A DNA stretch of 11,523 nucleotides from Lachnospiraceae bacterium (GCA_900759225.1 CAAEUM010000006.1:1-11523), one strand, 5' to 3'. Numbered from the stretch's first letter, positions 1-6,286 are shown. Translations and numbers: made by a program. The notes: generated from the sequence alone by a model not told the origin.

Positions 1-1
1 A

Positions 2-202
2 TTTGCTTATGACAGAGAAGAACGGGAAATGGGGTTGATCTGCGTGGGAACCGCGATTCTGGATTACCAGGGGATATCGCGTTATGCGATCAGTGTTTCG
101 GGGCCTGTAGCGCGCATGCAGGGGGAGCGCCTGGATGAGATACGAAAGGAAATGGAAGATGCGCGGTGCAAAATCGAGGGGATTGTGGGAAAAATAGCAT
201 AG
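2..202 (+). CDS. IclR-family transcriptional regulator, C-terminal fragment (5' end outside window)
   Basis: Only the last 66 codons are present, read in the frame starting at base 2 and ending at TAG 200-202. The residues fit the end of the IclR effector-binding domain: a Gly-Leu-Ile-Cys-Val-Gly stretch, then an Ala-Ile-Leu-Asp-Tyr-Gln-Gly turn, then Ala-Ile-Ser-Val-Ser-Gly-Pro with Arg a few residues later, and a final amphipathic helix. The Cys-Val..Pro/Ala-Ile-Phe/Leu-Asp and Ala-Ser-Val-Ser-Gly-Pro signatures are typical of this family. IclR proteins are DNA-binding dimers whose C-terminal domain binds a small metabolite. The DNA-binding domain, target and ligand cannot be judged from this fragment. 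A strong terminator follows directly, so it is the last gene of its transcript and is not co-transcribed with the sigma factor downstream. Confidence 0.85.
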   Translation, partial: FAYDREEREMGLICVGTAILDYQGISRYAISVSGPVARMQGERLDEIRKEMEDARCKIEGIVGKIA

Positions 203-213
203 ATAAGAGAAAT

Positions 214-254
214 GGTATCTCCAGGTAATGAAAAGACCTGGCAGATACCTTTTT
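214..254 (+). terminator. Rho-independent terminator after the IclR gene
   Basis: GGTATCTCCAGGT (214-226) pairs with ACCTGG plus AGATACC (236-249), with one bulged C at 242. The loop is about nine bases and a run of five T follows (250-254). It starts 11 bases after the IclR stop codon. Confidence 0.9.
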
Positions 255-269
255 AATTTAAATAATCTG

Positions 270-294
270 CAACTTTATCCCCGTCAACTTTATC
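270..294 (+). repeat. Direct repeat of CAACTTTATC in the sigma promoter region
   Basis: The ten bases CAACTTTATC occur at 270-279 and again at 285-294, a 15-base period. They lie just upstream of and across the spacer of the predicted -10 box of the first sigma gene. Each copy holds an AAC core resembling ECF -35 elements, but neither is followed at the right distance by a CGTC-type -10. They could be binding sites for a regulator; nothing in the sequence proves that. Confidence 0.6.
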
Positions 295-302
295 TCTATA
301 AT
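274..302 (+). promoter_or_regulatory. Probable sigma-A-type promoter of the first sigma/anti-sigma pair
   Basis: A perfect TATAAT lies at 297-302, with a poor -35 (TTTATC, 274-279) 17 bases upstream. The predicted start near 309 gives a leader of about 28 bases. The weak -35 overlaps the first copy of the CAACTTTATC repeat, so an activator may be needed. No ECF-type pair of elements at proper spacing was found here. Confidence 0.5.
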
Positions 303-336
303 AGAAAGAGGAAGAATTACTTGAGAGGTATTTAGA

Positions 337-828
337 ATGAAGCAGGATTTGTATGATCGATTGGTCTCTTATATATTGGAGGATCAAAATAAATTTTACA
401 GGCTGGCGTTCAGCTATGTGCGCTGCCAGGAGGATGCGCTGGATGTGGTGCAGAGTGCAGTGTGCAAGGCATTGGAGCATTATGAAACGCTGAAAAATGA
501 GGAGGCGATCAAAACCTGGTTTTACCGGATACTTGTAAATGAAAGTCTGATGCTGCTGCGGCAGAAGAAGCGGATGGTTCTGGCGGGGGATGAGGCAATG
601 GAAGAGCCTTCCTATGAGGAAAAGGCTTTTGAGGCCCAGGATGATTTTGCGGTACATCTTAGCCAGCTGGAAGAGGATGTACAGGAAATTATTCGATTAA
701 GGTTTTTTGAGGAGCTGTCCCTAAAAGAGATAGCGCAGATTATGGAACTGAATTTGAATACAGTAAAGGCAAAGCTGTACAGAGGATTAAAAACATTAAA
801 AATAAATATTCAGGAGGCAAATGTATGA
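337..828 (+). CDS. ECF sigma factor (SigV/SigW-like), first module
   Basis: This 163-residue protein has the size and two-domain build of an extracytoplasmic-function sigma-70 factor. Region 2 covers about residues 17-78: the YRLAFSYV helix, the EDALDVVQ motif (32-39) that contacts core polymerase and the -10, and W61 followed by ILVNESL. Region 4 covers about 105-156, with LRFFEELSLKEIAQ and the helix-turn-helix ending NTVKAKLYRGLKTLK that reads the -35. The ATG at 337 is preceded by GAGAGG (323-328). Its stop overlaps the start of the next gene (ATGA), the usual arrangement for a sigma factor and its anti-sigma partner. It is clearly paralogous to the sigma factor at 3603-4073. The RsiV-like partner suggests the SigV type, but the stimulus in this organism is unknown. 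Confidence 0.93.
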   Translation: MKQDLYDRLVSYILEDQNKFYRLAFSYVRCQEDALDVVQSAVCKALEHYETLKNEEAIKTWFYRILVNESLMLLRQKKRMVLAGDEAMEEPSYEEKAFEAQDDFAVHLSQLEEDVQEIIRLRFFEELSLKEIAQIMELNLNTVKAKLYRGLKTLKINIQEANV

Positions 829-1688
829 ACCAGATGGAGGAAGCAAAAAGAAACTATGATGCTGTTCCAATCCCGCAGGAATTGTCAGAACGTGTTTTAA
901 GCGAAATCAAAAAGGCGGATCTGCGCCGGAAGGGGATTCGGATTTTACAGAAAAAGAGGATGGCAAAGCGGACGTTGGCGTCAGCGGCAGCTGCAGTGGT
1001 TTTATTTACAGGGGCGCTTAATACAAGTACGGCGTTTGCAGAAACGGTCAGTACGCTGCCGGTTATAGGGGCTGTTGCAAAAGTCCTGACCTTCCGTTCA
1101 TGGGAAACAGAGACAGATGATTTAAAGATAAGTGTGGAGATTCCCAGTGTGGAGATGATAGCCCAGGAATTTAAGGGAGTGGAGAAGTCGGTCAACGAGG
1201 AAATCCATAGCCTGTGCCAGAATTATGCAGATGAAGCTGTAAAGAGGGCAGAGGAATATAAGGTGGCTTTCCTGGCAACCGGAGGGACAGAGGAAGAATG
1301 GGCAGCCCATAACATACAGATACAGGTTGGTTATGAAGTGAAGAATCAGACAGAGGATTATCTTTCCCTTTTGATTACAGGAACTGAAAACTGGAGCAGT
1401 GCTTACAGTGAAATGCGGTATTATAATTTTGACTTAAAGACAGGAACACTCCTTACACTGGAATACATGCTTGGAAATGGCTATGCAGACAAGGCAGCCG
1501 CTTCTATCCGCAGTCAAATGGAGGAGAGACAGAAGACCCAGAATATAGGATACTGGGAAGAGATACCTGCCATTGATGAGAATACCAGGTTTTATGTGAA
1601 TGAACAGGGGAATCCGGTGATCGTATTTGAAGCTTATGAGGTAGCGCCGGGTTCTGCAGGAGCTCAGGAATTTGAGATCGTAAAATAA
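825..1688 (+). CDS. RsiV-like membrane anti-sigma factor (DUF3298), first module
   Basis: This 287-residue single-pass membrane protein is the predicted partner of the sigma factor just upstream. ATG 825 overlaps that gene's TGA, and AGGAGG lies at 812-817. Residues 1-47 are cytoplasmic and basic near the end (RRKG, KKRMAKR), and should hold the sigma. A membrane segment spans about 50-64 and ends in A70-F71-A72, a signal-peptidase-like AxA site. The juxtamembrane motif LPVIG (78-82) is shared with the second anti-sigma protein here. The extracellular C-terminus (about 198-287) fits DUF3298: a YYNFDLKTG strand and a terminal segment with YEVAPG. In B. subtilis, RsiV binds lysozyme and is then cut by signal peptidase, releasing SigV. 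The same mechanism is plausible here but inferred. Confidence 0.87.
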   Translation: MNQMEEAKRNYDAVPIPQELSERVLSEIKKADLRRKGIRILQKKRMAKRTLASAAAAVVLFTGALNTSTAFAETVSTLPVIGAVAKVLTFRSWETETDDLKISVEIPSVEMIAQEFKGVEKSVNEEIHSLCQNYADEAVKRAEEYKVAFLATGGTEEEWAAHNIQIQVGYEVKNQTEDYLSLLITGTENWSSAYSEMRYYNFDLKTGTLLTLEYMLGNGYADKAAASIRSQMEERQKTQNIGYWEEIPAIDENTRFYVNEQGNPVIVFEAYEVAPGSAGAQEFEIVK

Positions 1689-1704
1689 TAGCAACAGTTC
1701 AGTT

Positions 1705-1743
1705 AAACGCTTCTTGTCCGCTGCAGACGGGCAGGAAGCGTTT
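1705..1743. terminator. Hairpin between convergent genes, probable bidirectional terminator
   Basis: AAACGCTTC (1705-1713) pairs with GAAGCGTTT (1735-1743). The stem continues through a T-G wobble and TGTCCG/CGGGCA to a seven-base loop (1721-1727), giving about 16 base pairs. It lies between the stop of the anti-sigma gene (1688) and the stop of the minus-strand ATPase (1776). Only three T close the stem and no longer T-tract follows on either strand, so terminator strength is uncertain. Confidence 0.6.
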
Positions 1744-1775
1744 GGAGTCGTGCTCTATGGCATAAACATATTTCG

Positions 1776-3263
1776 TCAGCTTAACAGTTCCCGCACCATC
1801 GATTCATCAAATACAACCCGGGAAACATGGTTCACCTCAATCTGATACAGGGCATTGGCGGCCATGTGCTCAGCAGCCTGCTCTAAATCGCGGATTCCGG
1901 AGGTGGAAGAGTAAATTTCGATCACTGTATCCAATGCTTTGTCTGTAAGGGAACATTCATTTTCATTTAACCCCATGCGTTTTAACACCTTTGGAAGGGC
2001 GAAGCGGGAGAAAATGATCTTTTTCTCCTCTGGTGTATAGTCAGGAATGTCAATGACTGCAAAGCGGGACATAAGGGGGGCACTGATCAGGTTCTTGTCG
2101 TTGGCTGTGGCGATTGGATATACGCCGGAGGTAGGAATGGTACATTCCATGTAATTATCTGTAAAGCCCAGGTTGTCAAGGAGGGTTAAAAGCACATCTG
2201 CCGGGTTTCCATTTCCTTTTCCGGAGGCAGCCTTATCAAGCTCATTGATAATAAAAACCAGATTGGATTCACCGGCCATGGAAAATGCCTCCATAATAAT
2301 TCCAGGTTTGGCATTGGAGTAGATGCGGGAGCTTCCTGTCAGCTGTTCCGGGTCATTGATGGAGCTCATGTCCAGGGTAGTCCAGGGCAGCCGCAGAATC
2401 CGGGCGACTGCATAGGCAATCTGCGATTTTCCGGTCCCGGCAGGGCCAACTAAAAGAAGGCCGTAGGCAGGAAGTGTATGAGTGCGGTTGATCTGGATAA
2501 TGGTTTCGATAATGCGCTGCTTTACCCGTTCCATGCCGTAGAGCTCTTCATCCAGAATCTTTCTTGCAGCCTGAGGGTCAATGGATTCAAAATAGTTGGA
2601 TTTCCATTGAATATTCATCATAATAGACAGGGCTCTCTGGGCATGGCGCTTTTCCTCCGATGTTACCTCATGGGAGCGCGCTACTGCCAGGTTCCTGCGC
2701 GCCCACAGCCGTATATTGTCAGGAAGAGTGCGGCCGGCGCAGGCCATAAAATCAGAAATACTCTGAAGGCTTGTAAGCTTCATATTATCTCCGGATTCAT
2801 CCTGCTCATCTTCCTCTGTTTCATCCTTTGGGGCACTGCTTGCTAAAAGCCGTTCTATCATAAATTGAAGGAAACCGTCCTCGGCGGAAAGCTTTGTCCC
2901 TCCGCCAAAGGCGGTCTCACGTATTTTGTAGACTGCATAGCCTTCCGGCCTGTTTTCGCCGGTAAGCCGTACATTAATATGATTTTCTCCAAGCCATTTT
3001 AAAAGATTTACAAAACGGGAGTCCACCTTTAGAATGTCCGCGCTTAAGGTGCCTCCCTTTTCCTTAAATTCAAAAGAGGTACGCAGGGCCTGGTTGGTGA
3101 ACACGCCGCTGGAATGATGGTTCCAGTCCTGTTCCTTATTAGAAAGGATCAGAAGAGGCAGATCTGGTGTTGCAATGTCTGTTTCTGACTGGAAGGTTGT
3201 ATAGGTGCAGACAGGAGTTTTCTGTTTTTCCTGTTCTGTGTGGTTAAAATCAAATACTGGCAT
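1776..3263 (-). CDS. Stand-alone Lon-type AAA+ ATPase without protease domain
   Basis: A 495-residue ATPase. The AAA+ module fills about residues 235-480: a GMERVKQRIIE helix before the nucleotide site, Walker A GPAGTGKS (273-280), a Walker B region FIINELDK (337-344), sensor 1 ATAND (385-389), arginine-finger candidate R400 in MSRF, and sensor 2 GIRDLE (456-461). The stretches IPDYTPEEKK and LPKVLKRMGL closely follow the Lon family, but no Lon serine-lysine protease domain follows and no recognisable Lon substrate domain precedes. The N-terminal 230 residues are unrecognised, with an acidic linker at 147-159. The catalytic Walker B pair is Asn340-Glu341 where Asp-Glu is expected. ATG at 3261-3263 has AAAGGAG at 3272-3278. 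The gene runs opposite to the sigma modules on both sides. Its client is unknown; a protein-remodelling role is inferred. Confidence 0.85.
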   Translation of the reverse strand: MPVFDFNHTEQEKQKTPVCTYTTFQSETDIATPDLPLLILSNKEQDWNHHSSGVFTNQALRTSFEFKEKGGTLSADILKVDSRFVNLLKWLGENHINVRLTGENRPEGYAVYKIRETAFGGGTKLSAEDGFLQFMIERLLASSAPKDETEEDEQDESGDNMKLTSLQSISDFMACAGRTLPDNIRLWARRNLAVARSHEVTSEEKRHAQRALSIMMNIQWKSNYFESIDPQAARKILDEELYGMERVKQRIIETIIQINRTHTLPAYGLLLVGPAGTGKSQIAYAVARILRLPWTTLDMSSINDPEQLTGSSRIYSNAKPGIIMEAFSMAGESNLVFIINELDKAASGKGNGNPADVLLTLLDNLGFTDNYMECTIPTSGVYPIATANDKNLISAPLMSRFAVIDIPDYTPEEKKIIFSRFALPKVLKRMGLNENECSLTDKALDTVIEIYSSTSGIRDLEQAAEHMAANALYQIEVNHVSRVVFDESMVRELLS

Positions 3264-3483
3264 AACTGCTGCTCCTTTATCTCGTATGGTAGCTTTGCGC
3301 AGATTGTGAAAATGCGCTGACCATTCAGCTTTGTATCTTCTTTTTAATGCTGAACGGATATATTTATTCTACTACAAACAGAGACGCTGCGCCACTGATT
3401 TTCTGTGAAATCCTGAAAACAGGGTAACGGTTCGGAGGGCGGGAAAATGCCCCCTGGCTGAATTGTTACAAAACAGGAACAGA

Positions 3484-3512
3484 TTGACCATAAGGGGGAT
3501 CTGACGTATAGT
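3484..3512 (+). promoter_or_regulatory. Sigma-A-type promoter P1 of the second sigma gene
   Basis: TTGACC at 3484-3489 and TATAGT at 3507-3512 are separated by exactly 17 bases, each one base off consensus. This would give basal transcription of the sigma/anti-sigma pair, with a leader of about 85 bases that passes through the ECF promoter. Confidence 0.7.
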
Positions 3513-3544
3513 TGCATGGACTGAATAAAATGATACAGGCTGGA

Positions 3545-3573
3545 TGAAACTTTTGAATATAGGATCCCGTCTA
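3545..3573 (+). promoter_or_regulatory. ECF-type promoter P2, probable autoregulatory promoter of the second sigma gene
   Basis: TGAAAC (3545-3550), followed by TTTT, is separated by 17 bases from CGTCTA (3568-3573). TGAAAC-N16/17-CGTC is the known pattern for the SigM/SigV/SigW group of B. subtilis. The predicted start lies about 25 bases before the GTG start codon. That the sigma made here reads its own promoter is an inference from position and pattern. Confidence 0.82.
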
Positions 3574-3602
3574 ATGGATGTAACTGTAAAGGAGGAAACG
3601 CT

Positions 3603-4073
3603 GTGATCGATCAAAAGGAAGCTGTGATTCACAGGAAGCTGGTGGAAAATTACAGCAAATATTACCGCATTGCCTTTGGATATGTACATAACGAGGCAGA
3701 TGCGCTGGACATTGTTCAGGAGGGGGCCTATAAGGCAATTTATTTCTCTGACAAACTGCGGCAGACAGAGTATGCGGATACATGGCTCTGCCGGATCATG
3801 ATGAATGAATCACTGGAATTTCTCAGAAAAAACAAACGGGAGTCCATGCCTCTGGAGGATTACAATGAGGGGATGGAAGCTGTCTATGAAGATGTGGATC
3901 TGCGTCAGGCGCTGGAAGCACTTCCGCAAAAGGATAAGACAGTTGTCACTCTCCGGTATTTTGAGGATATGAGCTTAAATGAGATTTCCATGGTTCTGGA
4001 CGAAAATGTAAGCACAGTCAAAAGCCGGCTGTATCGGGCATTGGGAAAGTTGAAGCTTACGTTGCAGGAGTAA
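3603..4073 (+). CDS. ECF sigma factor (SigV-like), second module
   Basis: A 156-residue ECF sigma factor. Region 2 lies at about 14-76 (YRIAFGYV, ADALDIVQ at 32-39, W61 and the MMNESL segment). Region 4 lies at about 98-152 (LRYFEDMSLNEIS, then STVKSRLYRALGKLK). The start is GTG at 3603, chosen because AAAGGAGGA (3588-3596) ends six bases before it. It shares the core region 2 and region 4 motifs with the sigma factor at 337-828, so the two are paralogues. It sits behind a sigma-A-type promoter and an ECF-type promoter, the classic design of a self-amplifying stress switch restrained by the anti-sigma factor encoded 12 bases downstream. The SigV assignment rests on the RsiV-like partner and the promoter pattern. 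Confidence 0.93.
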   Translation: MIDQKEAVIHRKLVENYSKYYRIAFGYVHNEADALDIVQEGAYKAIYFSDKLRQTEYADTWLCRIMMNESLEFLRKNKRESMPLEDYNEGMEAVYEDVDLRQALEALPQKDKTVVTLRYFEDMSLNEISMVLDENVSTVKSRLYRALGKLKLTLQE

Positions 4074-4085
4074 AAGGAGGATAAG

Positions 4086-4949
4086 ATGATGGAACGCAGG
4101 GAAGAGTTTGAACAGTTAAAAAAGGAATATCAGGATATAAAAATCCCGCAGCAGGGCCTGGAGCGGATAGAGAAGGCAGTTTTTATGGCAAAGAAAAAGA
4201 AACGCAGGCAGCACAGGCTGACATGGGCATTGAGTGCTGCAGCAGCCATGGCACTTGTCATCCTGCCAAATGTGAATCCCCGGGCAGCCTACGCTATGGG
4301 AAATCTGCCTGTGATCGGCGGTCTTTTTAAGGTGATTACTGTAAGAGAGTATGATTATGAAGATGAGCACAATGTGGCAGATATTCAGGTACCTCAGATT
4401 TCAGCGGAGATCCAGGCCTCTGACGGAGCAGAAAATGGGATCGCCCAGATAAATAAAAGCGTAAACGAGTATGCGGCCCAGCTGGAGGAGCAGTTTAAGG
4501 CAAGCATGACGGAACAGGGCTATAATGAGATGATAGTATCCTATAAGGTTGTGACAGATACGGCAGAATGGTTTACCCTGAAAATGGAGGGAACTGCAGT
4601 GGCTGCCTCCGGTTATGAGTTTTCGCGGTATTACAACGTGGATAAAATGACGGGCCGGGTAATAGAGCTGAAGGATCTGTTTAAGGAGGGAGTCGATTAT
4701 GTGACGCCGATCAGTGAGGAAATAAAAAAGCAGATGAAGGAACAGATGGATGCGCAGACAGCCTCCTATTTCCTGGAGGATGATGAGGTGACAGATGCAT
4801 TTAAGCAGATACAGGAAAACCAGAATTTTTATTTAAAAGAGGATGGAAGCCTTGTGATTGCTTTTGATGAATATGAGGTAGGCCCTGGCTATATTGGAGC
4901 TCCTGAGTTTGTGATTCCGGGGGAAGTGGTTGGAGAGATACGGAAATAG
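4086..4949 (+). CDS. RsiV-like membrane anti-sigma factor (DUF3298), second module
   Basis: Also 287 residues, and built like the anti-sigma factor at 825-1688. A cytoplasmic segment with IPQQGLERIEKA leads into a basic stretch (KKKKRRQHR, 36-44). One membrane helix spans about 46-61 and ends near A68-Y69-A70, an AxA signal-peptidase-like site. The LPVIG motif (74-78) is followed by FKVIT. The external domain ends with the DUF3298 pattern: YYNVDKMTG around 182-190 and DEYEVGPGY around 261-269. AAAGGAGG (4073-4080) serves ATG 4086; the adjacent ATG at 4089 is equally possible. Its expected role is to hold the sigma factor upstream at the membrane until an extracellular signal triggers cleavage. 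Lysozyme is the known signal for B. subtilis RsiV, but is unproven here. The external domains of the two paralogues differ considerably, so they may sense different ligands. Confidence 0.87.
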   Translation: MMERREEFEQLKKEYQDIKIPQQGLERIEKAVFMAKKKKRRQHRLTWALSAAAAMALVILPNVNPRAAYAMGNLPVIGGLFKVITVREYDYEDEHNVADIQVPQISAEIQASDGAENGIAQINKSVNEYAAQLEEQFKASMTEQGYNEMIVSYKVVTDTAEWFTLKMEGTAVAASGYEFSRYYNVDKMTGRVIELKDLFKEGVDYVTPISEEIKKQMKEQMDAQTASYFLEDDEVTDAFKQIQENQNFYLKEDGSLVIAFDEYEVGPGYIGAPEFVIPGEVVGEIRK

Positions 4950-4992
4950 CGATTTTTGTTACTTTTTTACGGTTTCTTTTCTGGAAATATAG

Positions 4993-5021
4993 TTGTATAG
5001 ATAGCACTCTCATGTTAAAAT
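4993..5021 (+). promoter_or_regulatory. Promoter of the LacI-family regulator gene
   Basis: TTGTAT (4993-4998) and TAAAAT (5016-5021) are 17 bases apart, and TG at 5013-5014 makes an extended -10. The predicted transcription start is near 5028, upstream of the operator-like palindrome at 5045-5054. Confidence 0.65.
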
Positions 5022-5043
5022 TGCATTAATAGAAGAAAAGTGG

Positions 5044-5055
5044 AAAAGCGCTTTC
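5044..5055. promoter_or_regulatory. LacI-type operator O1 (autoregulatory site)
   Basis: AAAAGCGCTTTC contains the perfect ten-base palindrome AAAGCGCTTT (5045-5054). It lies about 17-27 bases downstream of the predicted transcription start of the regulator gene, where bound repressor would block transcription. It also resembles a CcpA cre site, but the left half lacks the expected TG (GA at 5043-5044), so CcpA binding is an alternative rather than the first choice. Confidence 0.75.
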
Positions 5056-5082
5056 ACAAAATGAGAGATGGGTGGGGAAAGG

Positions 5083-6081
5083 ATGAATATATACGATATT
5101 GCCAGAGAAGCAGGGGTTTCAATTTCTACCGTATCCAGGGTGATCAATAACAAATCAAGAGTTAGTCAGAAAACGATTGAGAAGGTACGCCGGGTAATGG
5201 AAGAAAATAATTATTCTCCCAGCCCGGTAGCCCGGGGACTGGTAGACAAATCGCTGAAGACCATTGGCATTGTTACAGTGGATATTCGGGGACAGCATTA
5301 TGCTTCACTTGCCTATAATATTTTGGAGGAACTGAATACACTTGGTTATAACTGCCTGTTTTGTAATGCCGGTTATACTGAGGAGACGCAGGAACGGAAT
5401 ATACGCATGATGGCCCAGAACTGTATTGACGGCGTTATCTTTATTGGTTCTACGTTCCAGACAGATTTTATGAAAGAAATGATTACACAGTATATCAGTC
5501 AGCTTCCGGTGATAATGGTAAATTCTAATCTGGATCTACCAAATACGTACAGTATTCTCTGTGATGACCAAAAGGGGCTTGAGGCCTGTGTTGATTTCCT
5601 GACAGAACATGGTCATAAGCATATTTGTTATATGGCAAGAAAAACAATGACAGCCAGCGGTGAGCGTAAGATGAAAGGCTATATGAGGGCTCTGGAAGCT
5701 GCAAAGCTGAAACCTCGGATTATAAAAGGAGAAAATTCCATTGAAGGTGGCCGGAGAATGATGGAAGCGGCGCTGAAACAGTACCGGGATACAACTGCTT
5801 ACATATTTGAACATGATATACAGGCAGTTGGCGGAATGAATATATTACTTACTCAAAAGATCAGAGTGCCTGAGGATGTGGAGGTGATCACATATAATGA
5901 TTCTTATTTGAGTATGGCAGTAACCCCTCATTTAACTTGTGTTAACAATAAGCTGCAGCAGATCGGGACCAGTGCGGCCCGTGTGCTTCATGAAGTTCTG
6001 GAAGGTGGGGAAGGAGCGAAAACAACCATATATTCTCCGGTGCTTTTGGAACGGGACTCGACGCGGAGTGAGGCAGAATAA
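5083..6081 (+). CDS. LacI-family transcriptional regulator
   Basis: A 332-residue LacI/GalR-type repressor. The N-terminal helix-turn-helix (residues 2-22, IYDIAREAGVSISTVSRVIN) is canonical. It is followed by the hinge helix SPSPVARGL, with Leu53 at the position that inserts into the operator centre, and by a periplasmic-binding-protein-like effector domain (about 60-330). An upstream in-frame ATG exists at 5068. ATG 5083 is preferred because GGTGGGG (5071-5077) is well spaced for it and the protein then begins MNIYDIA as the family usually does. Palindromes with AGCGCT cores lie in its own leader and before the GH3 gene, so it probably represses itself and the GH3-ABC operon. The inducer is unknown, perhaps an amino-sugar oligosaccharide handled by that operon. 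It is a single-gene transcript closed by the terminator at 6105-6153. Confidence 0.93.
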   Translation: MNIYDIAREAGVSISTVSRVINNKSRVSQKTIEKVRRVMEENNYSPSPVARGLVDKSLKTIGIVTVDIRGQHYASLAYNILEELNTLGYNCLFCNAGYTEETQERNIRMMAQNCIDGVIFIGSTFQTDFMKEMITQYISQLPVIMVNSNLDLPNTYSILCDDQKGLEACVDFLTEHGHKHICYMARKTMTASGERKMKGYMRALEAAKLKPRIIKGENSIEGGRRMMEAALKQYRDTTAYIFEHDIQAVGGMNILLTQKIRVPEDVEVITYNDSYLSMAVTPHLTCVNNKLQQIGTSAARVLHEVLEGGEGAKTTIYSPVLLERDSTRSEAE

Positions 6082-6104
6082 GAAAAATAGGATAAAATAA
6101 TTGC

Positions 6105-6153
6105 CCCTGGGAAATGGACAGTAAATTGTTCATTTTCCAGGGACTTTTGTTTT
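6105..6153 (+). terminator. Strong rho-independent terminator after the LacI-family gene
   Basis: CCCTGGGAAATGGACA (6105-6120) pairs with TGTTCATTTTCCAGGG (6127-6142), a 16-base-pair stem with two G-U pairs and a six-base loop. It is followed by AC and then TTTTGTTTTT. It separates the regulator transcript from the operon downstream. Confidence 0.92.
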
Positions 6154-6169
6154 AAAAGAAACATATAAT

Positions 6170-6181
6170 AAAAGCGCTATC
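6170..6181. promoter_or_regulatory. Possible auxiliary LacI-type operator O2
   Basis: AAAAGCGCTATC matches O1 at 11 of 12 bases but is less symmetric. Its centre lies about 120 bases upstream of the centre of O3, so repression by DNA looping between the two is possible. Being upstream of the operon promoter, it could not act as a roadblock alone. Confidence 0.5.
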
Positions 6182-6243
6182 TCTACAAAAACGACATAAA
6201 AATGGTAAAAAAAACAAAATTTATGTAAAAAATATAAGATATA

Positions 6244-6272
6244 TTGACAAAAATATGAGAAGCTGTTATATT
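6244..6272 (+). promoter_or_regulatory. Strong sigma-A-type promoter of the GH3-ABC operon
   Basis: A perfect TTGACA (6244-6249) and TATATT (6267-6272) are 17 bases apart, with TG at 6264-6265 forming an extended -10. The DNA around it is very AT-rich. The predicted start is near 6279, so the O3 palindrome falls within the first 30 transcribed bases. So strong a promoter fits control mainly by repression. Confidence 0.88.
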
Positions 6273-6286
6273 CTATGTAAAAGAAA

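Larger units (their letters stand above)
3264..3602. other. Divergent intergenic region between the AAA+ gene and the second sigma gene
   Basis: This 339-base gap has no convincing gene. The left part holds the ATPase ribosome binding site (3272-3278) and a loose inverted repeat, TTCAGC at 3324-3329 with GCTGAA at 3349-3354. I found no well-matched promoter for the minus strand. The right part (3484-3573) carries two tandem plus-strand promoters, listed separately. Confidence 0.6.

Noticed and set aside
268..285. ECF promoter made of TGCAAC (268-273) and CGTC (282-285)
   Set aside because: The spacing is only eight bases, far from the 16-17 required.
253..657. 134-codon minus-strand open frame over the first sigma gene and its promoter
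   Set aside because: It overlaps a well-supported sigma factor and its promoter region; the translation has no recognisable motif.
2478..2846. 122-codon plus-strand open frame inside the AAA+ gene
   Set aside because: It lies antisense to a clearly conserved ATPase frame, has no family resemblance and no good ribosome binding site; it is a shadow.
3324..3354. Inverted repeat TTCAGC / GCTGAA upstream of the AAA+ gene
   Set aside because: Six-base arms with a 19-base gap are expected by chance at this length; no T-tract or promoter position gives it a role.
4941..4968. Possible weak terminator after the second anti-sigma gene (CGGAAAT / ATTTTTG followed by T-rich DNA)
   Set aside because: The stem has only seven pairs, two of them G-U, and begins inside the coding region; too weak to call, though T-runs follow.
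5044..5055. CcpA cre site
   Set aside because: The right half fits cre but the left half lacks TG, and the related palindrome at 6287-6304 does not fit cre; a site for the local LacI protein explains both better.
5068..5082. Upstream ATG start for the LacI-family gene (five extra residues)
   Set aside because: The extra residues MGGER precede the canonical MNIYDIA start, and the purine-rich stretch 5071-5082 is better read as the ribosome binding site for ATG 5083.
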